Assembly (NCBI GenBank): GCA_038049695.1
Contig: CP142456.1
Coordinates: 24,291,001 to 24,355,000 of the forward strand
From: Cinnamomum chago
Lineage: Eukaryota; Streptophyta; Magnoliopsida; Laurales; Lauraceae
Direction of reading: 5' to 3'
Length of the DNA: 64,000 bases
Shown: positions 44,993 to 56,000 of the stretch, one piece after another
How positions within the stretch are numbered: position 1 is the stretch's first letter
How the letters are laid out: every line of letters begins with the position of its first letter
Notes under the pieces: generated by a model
Told to the model about the DNA's origin: nothing
What the model saw: the letters and a program-made list of their open reading frames with translations, nothing else
Databases searched by the model: none
Program-made: the position numbers and the translations under genes

Positions 44993-45876
44993 TAGCTAAT
45001 TCATTGGGTAATGGAAAAAACCGGAAATTCAATGTATAATGTATTTTATAGATGGATTGCCCAGATTGAAGATTAAAGAAGAAAAATCAAGAAAACAAAG
45101 GTTACTATGGGCGCTCGAACGGATGCTCCACCCCTGCTGGAGCGGATCCAAACATAATGTCAAGCGCTCAAGCGTACCCATCCTACAGTCGACCTTGATA
45201 TACAAGGAGCAAGTTTTATGGAGACAGAACCTCATCCGTTCGAGCGGACTCTTCCCGCACTTGAGCGGACCGTGTGCGAAATTAGAATCCTGATCCGGAA
45301 ACCACTTCCTAATTTCTTTCAGAATATTAATTTAAGTCCTACTTGCTCAACAAGTCTTGAGGCATGAATTAAAGCCTATATATGGCCTTCCTTTCTCAAT
45401 TCTAGGTCACTTCTCTCCCATCCAAGACCTAGAGATCATATTGAGAGATATTTTCTTCTCCAAAGCTTCATCAAGTTGATGTGCGGAAGTTCAAAGTCTT
45501 TGGAGTTTGTTTTTCTACTCTTTAGCAGTAGACTCATCTTGAATAGGCATTGAAGATGGTTCGCTGAAGCACGGTGAAGGTGAGCGTCGAGCAGTCGGGA
45601 AGATTAAAGAAGTCCTTAGGTTGAGTTGCTACTAGGAAAGGGTAGTGAGTCTTCTCGTAACTTTCAAATTTATTAGTGTTTGGTTTCGTCTGTTGGCCTA
45701 GATGGTAAGGCCTGTGGTTTTTTCCTAAGTAGGGTTTTCAACGTATAAACCTTGTGTCTCCTTCTCTTTGTGGTGATTACTTTTAATTGGAATTAGGGTT
45801 AATCACTAGTTTGTTCACTTGGATTGAAATTTGATAGAGAAACTATTTATTAGAACCTCAGCCTGTGTTAAGGCCA
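44993..45876 (+). mobile_element. Probable 5' LTR of a third Ty1/copia element
   Basis: A PBS-like site follows at 45887. The sequence has a motif cluster (45111-45272) of CGCTCGAACGGA, CGCTCAAGCG, CCGTTCGAGCGGAC and CTTGAGCGGACC, then a TATA box (TATATAT, 45377-45383), in the same order as the young copia's LTR. A start at TGTTAGCT (about 44993) and an end at AAGGCCA (about 45876) are guesses. Confidence 0.5.
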
Positions 45877-45886
45877 GTTTTTTAAT

Positions 45887-45898
45887 TGGTATTAGAGC
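45887..45898 (+). promoter_or_regulatory. Primer-binding site of the third copia (one mismatch)
   Basis: TGGTATTAGAGC differs by one C-to-T change from the initiator Met-tRNA site. It precedes the gag ATG at 45961. Confidence 0.75.
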
Positions 45899-45960
45899 AG
45901 GTTGCACTAATTTGTTGTGTGATCTATAAAACACTGTTCTCTAATAGATTTCAATAGAGA

Positions 45961-45970
45961 ATGAACTTCT
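45961..45970 (+). pseudogene. First ten bases of the third copia gag
   Basis: ATGAACTTCT (MNFS when joined to 49053) is the gag start, cut by the solo LTR E; the frame resumes at 49053 with SKPALLDG. Confidence 0.6.
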
Positions 45971-48900
45971 ATTACCGACCCAATCCAGGATCGGGACTCT
46001 GTTTAATAATAGAAGATGAAGTATGGTTACAACTGCATACATTTATTTAATTTCCCACAGGTGTCCGCGATGAGGATATCACACCAACATAATAATTTCA
46101 TTCAAGTGCGGAAGCATGTAGCAAATCAAATTAATAATTCATTTTGAAAACCACAAGACTGATAACATATGCATATAACTTGATGTCAAAGTGAGCAATG
46201 ATCATTATAACATTTTCCCAATATAAAGTTAGATGCTTATACAAAAGATCAGTTAATTAGTCACTCCCTAAAATAAAGGCCAACAAAGGCCAGTACAACC
46301 AAAAGCATGGGTTAAACACAATCCCCAAAATGTTATAAGTCTCAAGGCTTGACCGACTGTTTAGACAACATCGTCAGCCTGCCACTCGTTGCGACTCTCC
46401 GGCCTCCTCCTCTGGCTCCTCCTCAAGGAAGGGGGCATCTGGACCTGAGTACCAAAATATTGGGTCAAATACGACGATCTGACAAGTAGGTGAAAAGATA
46501 AAGCAGCATCATAATATTAAAATTTACCTTGGGAAAACATTAAAACCTGCTAAAACAGTAATTTTCATGAAACACAATGCATAAGTTATTTGAAAGTCAC
46601 ATATGCAATATAGAACGTGTAAAGGTACCAAGGAAAAGGAAACTAGTAAGGTGGCAACCACACTAAGCTAAATCCTCGATTACTAAAATGATGAGAGCAT
46701 GCTAGAGGCGTGGGTCTCGGACACTCGAGGTGAAGAGAACCAACTAAATATATAAATACATGTAGTTAGACAAGACCACGGTCGCGGAACCGGGTAACGG
46801 GATAGGCAGGATCCAAGCTACAGCTCGTAGGAACAAGATAGGGACGCCAAGTCGGTGTATCAAACCGATGAGGTTGTCCAAGCTTAGTGGTGTCGACTTA
46901 TAGGTTACAAGCAAGAAATCGAGACATACATATATATACAGGAAGGTGTGTAACACCTTAGCAGGCGGGACAGGGTGCTCATAGACACATAAATCACTTT
47001 CATGTCTGGTCAAGCATATACGGGCTAGTAAGACACTTAAAGTGTACAGATCAGTATTTCTGGAACAGGGCTCGTGAAATCACATGAAAATAAGTGAGTA
47101 CATATAAAATCCAGATACATGAAAACACAAAAGTAATTTCCATAAGATACCGGACCATGCATTAAGGATTTAAATTTAAATCAAGGTGTATAAGGGTCCC
47201 GTATGTCAGTTTTGTCAATGGCTTGGTACTATATAAAAGGACATTTCAAGCATCCCATACACATTGATAATTCAAGAGTCCTCAACATATTTCCGGGACA
47301 AGATTCTCTCCCTTAAATTCTCAAACAATCCTTTCTACCCATTTCATGAACATATGGTTCGAAACAGTTCTTTTCTTCCTTCTGAAATCCCAAAATTTTC
47401 TGGGAGGTCAGTCACCTGGGCAGTTAGCAGGCGGCAATGGGTTCAACGGTTAGCCAGCCCGCGCGGCTGACCGGGGTCGCCTGACATGATGCAACATACT
47501 GGAATTGTAACTGCCTCAATTCGGTCAGCTGGCTGTCATTGGTCGGCTAGCCGATTACGTGACTACTAGCTGACCGCCCCTTCAGAACAGAAAAACAACT
47601 CTCTGGAAAAGTAACCGAACCTGGTTCAGTTAGCTGCCAGTCACTAGGTGGCTAGCCGACATGTGACCGCCAGCTGATTGCCCAGCTGCAGGAAATTCCC
47701 ATTGAGCTCAGATTCGAGCCTTTTCTTCCTCAAAACTTTTCTCCTATATCCCTCTTCATTCCCTGCAATAAATTGAGCCCGAAAGATCCTTCATTTCATC
47801 ATTCAACACTTCTAGTTTCTTCCTTCACTTCCTTTCCATTCACATTCATTAAGTCATGAGAAATCCAAGAAAAACAAGGAATAACAAAATAACAATGTAT
47901 ATATTTCCAAAAGGTTGAGTAAGGAGAAAACTCGTCAAGGTGTTCTTTCAAAGGAAATGGAAACAAATAGTGATAGTGTAGATGCAAACTACATGTGAAA
48001 TCACCAAAAGTAAAGAATAGAAATCAAGATTTCTTTTCTAGGGAAACATGAAAATCTTTAAGTTTATCTATTCATCCACTTGCCTTGGGTCCAAGCTAGC
48101 AAATTGATCTTCTAATCACTCTCTTAGGCTCAAAATCACCAAGCTCTACAAAAACCCCCAAATACAACTCATTACAAACCCTAAATAGCCAAAACAATGA
48201 AATAGGAAAAGAGAACTTCCAATGATGGAGGTCAAGCTCCTCTAGGGTTATAAGAACACTAATCTAGAAGATGGGGAGGATTGCTTACTTGGATGACTTT
48301 TACATGGAAAAAGTTAGCTCAAGGAGAGCTTCAATGTTGATGGATTTCTCTTCCAAGAGCATTAATGGAGTGCTTATAGGGCGAGGAAGAAGAAAATGAC
48401 CTTTATTCTCTTTTTGACCAAGGTTGGTGGTGGATTGAGGAGGAAAAGAAAGAAGAAGAAGAAGGGAAAGAAAACCCTAGGTGGCTGCCACTTTTAAGCT
48501 GGAAAAGAAGAAGGGGAAGAAAGAAATGGGTTCCCTCTTTATAGAAAAATGAGGGTGGGCTCCACTACTAACATTTCTTGTCGGGCTAGAAACATGTTTC
48601 TCGGGATCTTGGATAAGTTCGACGAAGAAGGAAAAAGTGATCGCCGAAATATCTAGTTTCCAAAAAGTATATATTTTACGGGTTTCGGAGATATTGAAAA
48701 TAGTGTCCAGATTTTGATGTAAAAAGACTGTTTTGCCCCTAACATTAGAGAAGTAAGGTTTCGAGGTCTTGAACGGGGACGGAATCAACACGAAAGTTGT
48801 AGAGATTAACGAGATAAGTAAAATGAAGCTAAAACATGAATTATCGGAATATCTAATAATCCCTCGATCACACACAAAGTCACTAAAAGAACCCCCAAAG

Positions 48901-49052
48901 GGTCCCACAAAATCAAGAAGGCACTCAAAACTCCCCAAAGCTGTGTAAAAGTTATTCTAATCCCAACTTAAATCAAAATCCACTAATCTCACTTAGATAA
49001 AAAACACAACTTAATTAACGCTAATCGAGGTCACTCGGGTCGGGGTCTTACA
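45971..49052 (-). mobile_element. Solo chromovirus-type LTR (E), about 3.08 kb
   Basis: On minus it starts TGTAAGACCCCGACCCGAG at 49052 and shares all landmark blocks with C and D. The low end is ragged (ACCGACCCAATCC instead of TGTCGCGACCTC), so about 20 bp and one target-site copy seem lost. No internal region follows, so it is a solo LTR, expected from unequal recombination between two LTRs. A long motif cluster is at 47405-47690. Confidence 0.85.
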
Positions 49053-50587
49053 CCAAGCCCGCACTTTTAGACGGAATTATTCTTACTGGAAAGTAAGGAT
49101 GATTGCCTTCCTTAGGGCTATTGGTGATCAGGTTCGGTATGGATATATTGATCCAACCGTTGTTATAGATGGGCAAATTAAAATGAAACCCAAAGCCCAA
49201 TGACCACTACTGAAAATACCAAGTCTAATTACAATAATAAAGTCATTTATGCAATCTACAACAGAGTTACCCGAACAGAATTTCATAGGAATTTTGTGTG
49301 CCCTAATGCCAAGGCGGCATGGGATTTGTTAAGGATTGTTCATGAGGGAATTGACACTGTCACGCAAACCAGACTTCAAAACTTGACAACCACTTTTGAG
49401 ACAATTCGGATGAAAAATTCTGAAACTTTTGATGAGTTTGATTCTAAACTGAGTAAAATTTTGAACTCAAGTTTTAATTTGGGAGAACCTATATATCAAC
49501 CCAAAATTCTCAAGAAAATATTGAAGTCTCTCCCTGAAAGGTTTTGTCCAAAGATAGTTCCCATTGAGGAGTACCAAGATATGAATCCCCTCCAGTGTGG
49601 AAGAGTTGGTTGGAAATTGACAAACATATGAAGCCAACCATTGTCAGAGCAAGAATGGTAAGAAAATTTCCCTTAAGTCTTCCAAATTTGAAGAGATTAG
49701 TTCTGAATTAGATTGTGACTCGGATGATACGGAGTTTAAAAAATACTTCCTTAGAAAATTCATGAAGATGTGGAAGAATAAAAAGGTAAAAGGGATTCAC
49801 ATAATTATAAGACACCCCCAAAGTTTAAATCTATGCTAAAATCTGAAAAGAGCCCATCTAAATGATCCTCCAAGCCTATCCAATGTTATGAATGTCAGGG
49901 TTATGGAAACACTACTGCTAAGTGTGTCAACAGAAAAGAAAAGAACAAAGGTAAGGCTATTAATGTCTCTTGGGAAGGGAATATAAATGAGGAAAAGAGT
50001 GAACCTGAATCTCCGTATAATGATTATGAAAACTATGTTGCTTTCATGGCTTTGTCTATTGTCTCTTCTATGCAGGGCTCATCTAACAGAGAATCCAAGT
50101 CCGATGACGATTTAGATGATTTATCTGATTATGAAAAGGACTGGAAAACTGCATACAAGAAATTGTTGCAAGATTCCACAAGCACATCTCAAAGATCAAT
50201 AAGAAAAGAGTATTAAAGCTGAAAGGCATGGAAATCTCAAAATTCTTCTCTAACTGTACAACTGGAAGAATCACGTGCTACGGTAAGCCAATTAGAAGAT
50301 CAGCATATGATATTGTCTAACAATCTAACTGATGCAAGTAAAAGGAGAATGCTCTTCTGAAAGAGCAAGTTGAAAAAGCTTCAAAGGATCTAGAAACACT
50401 ACAGAAAGAGCTAAGTGTGTGCAAGGCTGTTCAGGTTGATTTAACTAGAAAGCTCACAATGAGAACCTCTGAATTGTCAACTGCAAATGCCTCTCTAGAT
50501 CGCATGAACAAAGGGTCTAAGAAGCTCAATGAAATACTTGGAAACCAAAAGACCGACTCGTCAAAAACTGGAATTGGCTATACTTAT
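49053..50587 (+). pseudogene. Third copia gag, decayed (UBN2, zinc knuckle, coiled coil)
   Basis: Frames with stops and shifts read NYSYWKVRMIAFLRAIGDQV (about 49074-49133), NAKAAWDLLRIVHEGIDTVT and FDEFDSKLSKILNSSFNLGE (49300-49490), a knuckle CYECQGYGNTTAKC (about 49886-49927), and a coiled coil ending in LGNQKTDSSKTGIGYTY at 50587. The protein resembles the gag of the young copia in layout. The rest of the element (pol, 3' LTR) is not found in the window; a CACTA terminus begins at 50588. Confidence 0.85.
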
Positions 50588-51265
50588 CACTACAACAAAT
50601 TGCACTTTTCGCGACGAAATTTTTCGTCGCCAAAAGTCACAAAAACGTCGGTAAAAACTTTACCGACCAGACGTCAGTAACAAGTGGTGGACAAAGCCTT
50701 TTGCCGACAAAAATAGTTTTCGTCGGAAAAAAATTGAATTTTTACCGATGATTATTTGGACTTTACCGACGTTATTAAAACGTCGTTAAAACTATTTTAC
50801 ATTTCTAAATATTTAATAAATATGTTTACCGATGTATTTTTTTGTCGGTAAAAAAAAATAATTTAAAAACACTTTTACCAAAGTTTATTTTCGTCGGCAA
50901 AAGAAAAAAAAAATTTAGAAAAAATAAAACACTTTTACCGACGTTTTTTTCGTCGGCAAAAAAAAAAGGAAAAATAAATAAAAATAAAAAGACTTTTACC
51001 GACGGTTTCTTTTCGTCGGTAAAAACAAAAGGAAAAATAAATAAAAATAAAAAAGACTTTTACCGACGTTTACTCTTCGTCGGCAAAAGTAAACAAAAAA
51101 TAAAAAAATAAAAAAGGATTTTTCCTACGTAGTTGTTTCGTCGATAAAATAAAAAGGAAAATAAAGGAAAAAGAAAAATATGCTTACCAACGTTTTCTTT
51201 CGTCGAGCAAAATCAAATTAAAAAAGAAACACTTTTACCGACGTTTTGTTTCGTCGGTAAAAGTT
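50588..51265 (+). mobile_element. CACTA (En/Spm) transposon terminus with subterminal inverted repeats
   Basis: The copia frame stops at CACTACAACAAATTGCACTT, a typical CACTA terminal inverted repeat; the 3 bp before it are TAT. The next 650 bp hold about eleven copies of TTTTACCGACG and its inverse CGTCGGTAAAA, mostly paired head to head as hairpin-like units spaced 50-70 bp apart. Subterminal repeats of this kind bind the transposase accessory protein in En/Spm. I found no matching right terminus or transposase in the window. Confidence 0.88.
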
Positions 51266-52320
51266 TTTTTTTTATAATTTTTTTATATTTTTTTTAATTT
51301 TCTTTTTTTCTTTAAACCTGTTTGTATACCTGTATCAAACTTGTTCAAATAAACAAACAACCATCTCCATTTTTCATCAAATCATTCATCTGATTAAACA
51401 AATATTACATTCAATAATGATACAGTCCCATATATATGTCCAATATACATATACAAATAAACTAAAAGAATAAAACACATTTAGTTAGTCTGCAACCGAC
51501 CCCAAAGCATCCATTAATCTGCAATAACAAAAACATCATTAGAATCTTTTCAATGAATTAGATTATAAATGAAAGATAAACTTGTGTTTCCTGGGCTATA
51601 GTCCATAAATGTGGCCCATGTTTCAATAATTAAAAGGAAGTACCCTATAACAGTCATTAGTGGATTTACAACAGCATGTCTCAACTTGCTACATGTTCCC
51701 ATTGGAAAAATGATCCTTGCACAAGTACACAGAAGGATCCCTTCTTTTAAAAAAAATCCTTTTATCACCAATGCTTGTCCTTGCACAAGTGCAGAGAGTT
51801 TGCCCAAAAGCATTGCTTGTGTTCTTTTTAATCTTCTAAAGAAACCCAACTGCAAGACATGTTACATACAATCAGGGTTCCAGCGAATTTTCAAGTGTTT
51901 CTTCCAAATTTCTCAGTTGCATACATCCCCTTCTTGTTTTTGCCAGTATAATGCAAGATTCAGCATTGAATATTGCAACACTTCGAAAAAAAAAAACCCA
52001 TGGGAGCGTTGAACAGAACAGCCAAACATATAAACAATAGCCGTTTGCATCATTTGGCCTAATATGGATTGGATGGATGCCTTTCAGCTCTCCTTTGCAA
52101 CAATTCAACAATGGGTTGGTTTGTGAAGGCAGGAGTCCATGATCCAATCCATCCACAGACTGATGCAGGACATCCAAACATGCCCAGAAAACCCAAACCC
52201 AGATTAGATTTAAGAACGAAAATGAGAAGAATGTGAAGAAAAATGTCCAAGGGGTAAATAGACAATACTTTATCAGAATCATGATGCAGATTTTTGAACC
52301 CATGCTTAGAATACCCATAC
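51266..52320. other. AT-rich region after the CACTA end
   Basis: T-rich runs (51268-51310), then unremarkable AT-rich DNA. Minus ORFs at 51855-51550 and 52318-51872 have no recognised family. It may be internal CACTA sequence; I see no transposase motif. Confidence 0.4.
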
Positions 52321-52535
52321 CTTAGACCCTGGATTGGAGAGAATGCATCTGGCCAGAAAATTGGCAACACCCTCCACCACTACATGATCCTCGCTAACAA
52401 TCACATAACTGTCACTATCAATTCCACTCCATTCTTCCTTGTTACTTGGAACCATTTCTTCCGTGACCCACACCCACCAACTAGGTTCCTCAGGATCCAC
52501 ATTGACCATGTGTTCAACCAAATGCAATTCTGGCC
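52321..52535 (-). pseudogene. Exon-like fragment of an unrecognised plant gene
   Basis: On minus a TGTAG acceptor (52537-52536) and a GTATGG donor (52320-52319) bound 215 bp coding 71 codons without a stop. The peptide is acidic and Trp-rich: LVEHMVNVDPEEPSWWVWVT, NKEEWSGIDSDSYVIVSEDH, VEGVANFLARCILSNPGSK. It looks like real protein rather than a chance frame, but I cannot name the family. Lack of neighbouring exons suggests a captured or decayed fragment. Confidence 0.4.
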
Positions 52536-53126
52536 CTACACCAACAACCAAAACAAACCTCAAAATTTTAACAGCCAAAAATTTCAGAATTTTGGAAATT
52601 CTACACTTTTAGGATTACCAAGTTTCGAAACTCAGTAAATAGTCTCCTCAGCATCCAAAACGTGAGGAACCAAATGCAAACGAGGCAAATTAACAAAGTA
52701 TGGATTTGTCAGCATTGCAGTATTCTGGAGTTTCTTTAGAAGAAATGAAGAACCTGTGGCTTCTTTGAAAGGAAAATTGTTGTTTGGTGTGACAGTTGAT
52801 TGCTAGATTCAAGTTGTGTCAAGAAGCTTGAAGAATCCACAGTAGCTATACGACGCTGGTATAGCTGCACAACAACAATATTTGAATTGGATGAGGCTCA
52901 AAACCTTTTTCTTAATAAGAGAAAGTGTGACAATGACTATAATTAATGCACAAATTTGTAACAAGAAAGGGGGGAAAATTTCTTAACAACAAGAGCAAAT
53001 GTGTCTGTTGGTAGTAAGAAACTATAGCCAAACATATTCATTTCTTTTGACCGATAGTAAGTACACAAGCCACAATGAGACACTAGAAAGAAAAAATTAA
53101 TTATAAAACATAAGTATGGGTATGAT
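52536..53126. other. Non-coding spacer
   Basis: No gene or element terminus recognised. Confidence 0.4.
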
Positions 53127-54440
53127 GAGAGCCTAAAAGATACATTTTAGGCCCCTTAATGAGGACTTGGTTATACCGTCGAAAGAGATTAATTAGCTTA
53201 ATTATGTTACTTTATTGTTTGTAGGTACTACAGATGCAAGGAGCGAAATTCAGAGCTAAAATGGAAGAAATCTCACAAAGCATGACAAACCGGAGTTGCA
53301 AGTAAGAAAGCGTGCCAAATATGGGAAAAGGCTCAAATAAGAAAGCAAAGCAAGAGTCCAAACATGCCTTGGACGTCCAACATGGGTCCCACTCACCCCA
53401 TAGCATGCCAACATGAAAGTTCTTTTAATTGCACTATTATTCTCGGAATTTTCAGGGGCAGCAACTTGAAATGGTCATAACTTTCAACTCGAGTGTTGGA
53501 TTAGTGTAATCTACATACCGTTGGAAAGCTCTTTTCAAGTAGATATCCATGGAGTCCAAGATTGTATAAATCGGAGCTATATCGAGGGAGATATGATCTC
53601 ACGAAGTTCGCTGTGATGACCAGTGGCGTCCGGACGCCCGGACCGTCTGGGAGTCCGTCTCATGTGCGTTTCTAAGTAATTTTTCATCCCAAAACTTATA
53701 AATAAGAGCCCAAACTCGTTTTTGGGGATATTCACATCTGGAGAGAAGTTTTTGAGGCTTTCTTGGAGCTTGGGGAAGAGCATCAATGGGGGTTTCGTCA
53801 AGAATTCTTCGTCAACCGTCTTCCATGAGTAACTAAATCTCCATCTTAGGGTTGTGATGAAATCTTAGTTTCGTGTTTATGGCAATGTATAGGTTCTAGG
53901 GCTTTATTTTAATACTTTGATTATATGACATTGATTTAATCCATTGATTGGATTCTTTTGTTAATGCAATATCTCTTTTGGTGTTTTATTCTTGTAGTTT
54001 GGAATACCAAGTCATATAATATGATGCCTGAATGAATGTGTTTGTTAGATCTAGGATAATCTATGCCATAGAGATATGTTATGCCCCGATCTGCATCCGC
54101 TTCCCTTATTTGTTGACTCTGAAGGTTTGTAACCAGAATGAGTCGTGAAAGCATTGACAGTGAAACCCTAGACCTATATTTGCCATTCACGGGCTATAGT
54201 GGATTCTTACCCTAAGACTTTTATCTAATTGGATCAAAAACTTGTCTTTTAATTTGTTAATTTAGGAATTACAAGCAATCAACTCAACACTTCGTTCTCT
54301 AATAAAATTAGTTTAATAATCAGACCTTTGACTTCTAATAGGATTAGTTTAGGAATTTAGGAAACAACGCAACTTAGCCTTTTTGTCCCAGTGGATATGA
54401 TACTTGGTTAGCATCTTTGCTTTTTCAAGCAGAGATAATA
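53127..54440 (+). mobile_element. Probable solo LTR, Athila/Tat-like
   Basis: Starts near TGATGAGAGCCTAAAAGATA, a common start of plant gypsy LTRs. A 14-bp perfect palindrome GGCGTCCGGACGCC (53625-53638) lies about 60 bp before a TATA box (TTATAAATAAG, 53696-53706). Downstream come CTTAGGGTTGTGATGAAATC (about 53845) and TTTGTCCCAGTGGATATGAT (about 54380), wording typical of Athila-type LTR 3' parts. Ends and TSD are not certain; no coding region is attached. Confidence 0.55.
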
Positions 54441-54555
54441 GCGGAGAATAAATTTATAATTGCAACCCTGTTCTAGGATTGATCAGGGTACTAGTTCGAA
54501 ATTCAGATCCCAAACAATAGGATTTGTGAATTTGGCTTATAATAGTATGGGTCAC

Positions 54556-54612
54556 TGTTCCATCAAGTTTTTGCACCATGAAGTTATCAATCTCAACCTG
54601 TGCCGCTGGATC
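54556..54612 (-). pseudogene. Enolase-like exon fragment
   Basis: On minus, after a CCACAG acceptor (54614-54613), 19 codons read DPAAQVEIDNFMVQKLDGT, matching the plant enolase stretch with IDNFMV and LDGT. The sequence beyond (VTHTII...) no longer fits enolase; a weak GT follows LDGT, so this may be the original exon end. Enolase converts 2-phosphoglycerate to phosphoenolpyruvate; this fragment is far too short to work. Confidence 0.55.
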
Positions 54613-55041
54613 CTGTGGCAATGGAATAACATATTGCAAGTATAATATTAAAATCATTAAAATCAATTGATTTAAAAATATTAAATCTCATATATGTTCT
54701 TCAAAAATGTACTTGAATAAGACATTTAAGATGCGTCATCAAGGATTTCTTGCTTACATAGAGATAACCAACATAATCCTATATTTACATAAACTGAGTC
54801 TACTTTTGTCTCCTAAAAAAGAAACCTGAATAATTTATGTCACTTGTGCACATTTCTATGGAATATGTTCCATAAAGAAAGGAAAGCCTCTGACATAAGA
54901 GATACTTAGTAATAACTCTATCATCAAAGGCTATAAAAAACACCCTTGTCTTTTTTTCCACACCCTTTCCCACTAGCTAGACTAAGTCGCAAACATATCA
55001 GATCTAAAATAAACCAGAAGAGCAATTTTACATTGTTTTAC

Positions 55042-55194
55042 CTTCTTTGTAACTTCAACAAGGATGGTATCTAGTTGAGGAGTAGCTCTTGCAAAGAAAC
55101 CAGGCCCTTGAACTGCACAGTCAACATTAAGGTAGCCAACACCTTTAGAGCCCAAATTCTTAAGATTCTGCTCAACCCACTCAGTCGATCCAAT
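55042..55194 (-). pseudogene. Glutamate carboxypeptidase / AMP1-like exon fragment
   Basis: An intact 153-bp exon on minus with a CTAG acceptor (55196-55195) and GTAAAA donor (55041-55040), phase 0 at both ends. Its 51 codons include [40 protein letters not shown] and [10 protein letters not shown], typical of the M28 peptidase region of plant glutamate carboxypeptidase 2/AMP1. No adjacent exon is visible, so it is an isolated fragment, either captured by a transposon or left from a broken gene. Confidence 0.7.
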
Positions 55195-55296
55195 CTAGAA
55201 CAAAGAACACATCAATTACCATCCATCAATCTCCATGTGTTTGCGCGCGTGGGCATATCTGTACTTTTTTAAAATTATAAATAAAGTTATTAATTG

Positions 55297-55949
55297 TGTG
55301 GGGGCCGTTCCCCAGTCTCGGTTTACCATCGGTCTCGGTTCCATCCAAGTTCGGCCGCGATGCCATCTCGGAAGAAGTCATGGAGCGAGTCTCGGTGGCT
55401 GCGTCACGAGCCCCGATCTCGGTCTTCGCCTCTGCCCGACCTCGGCCCCTGTCACTCAGCCATAAATGTGGCCATAAATGCGCTGCCATGACGGGATCGG
55501 CAAACTGACAACAGAGTGGGCGCCGGACCTAGATAAGGAGCACGCCTTATCTAAAGTCATGTCCATAGGCAAGGGGTGCTGGTCCGATGGGACATTCCCT
55601 TTTTACCTACCCCCACTCAGGAGGTACGAATACACGCTGATGGGACTACCATCCCTTCATGTGGACAGTGCCATGATGACTCTCACGTCTATATATATTG
55701 CATGAAGGAAAACCATGCAAGGTACGCACAATCCTCCCCTCCCAGAGCTCTCTTTCTCTTTTCTCTTTCAGTTCTCACAATGACTTGAGCGTCGGAGGGC
55801 CTTCGGCTGCCCATAGCCAGGGTCTCTTACTGTTATCTTCTCCCTTTCAGGTCACTGGAGGCTTGATCCTTTACCTCTATCCTCCCTAAATCCTCAAATC
55901 AGGAGCTTAATCCTCCATTAGCTAAGTCCGTAAATTTTAGGCATTTACA
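55297..55949 (+). mobile_element. 5' LTR of the second Tat element
   Basis: Begins TGTGGGGGCCGTTCCCC (or two bases earlier) and ends GCATTTACA at 55949, directly before the PBS. TCTCGG/CTCGG occurs many times in U3 (55315-55450). A TATA box (TATATATAT) is at 55690-55698. Length, about 650 bp, is short compared with the first Tat LTR. The 3' LTR lies beyond the window. Confidence 0.8.
55690..55698 (+). promoter_or_regulatory. TATA box of the second Tat LTR
   Basis: TATATATAT in a CGTC..TGCATG context, about 250 bp before the LTR end; probable promoter for the genomic RNA. Confidence 0.6.
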
Positions 55950-55951
55950 GT

Positions 55952-55970
55952 TGGCGCCGTCTGTGGGGAC
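55952..55970 (+). promoter_or_regulatory. Primer-binding site of the second Tat element
   Basis: TGGCGCCGTCTGTGGGGAC begins two bases after the LTR. This TGGCGCC-type site is usual for plant Tat/Athila elements and differs from the Met-tRNA site of the copia and chromovirus elements here. Confidence 0.8.
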
Positions 55971-56000
55971 AGGATCCGTGCCAAAGTCTTTGCAAAAGCA

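Noticed and set aside
50842-51111. 89-codon Lys-rich ORF
   Set aside because: It is a translation of the CACTA subterminal repeats.
54454-54666. The whole 70-codon minus ORF as an enolase gene
   Set aside because: Only 19 codons after the splice acceptor resemble enolase; the rest does not fit the family.
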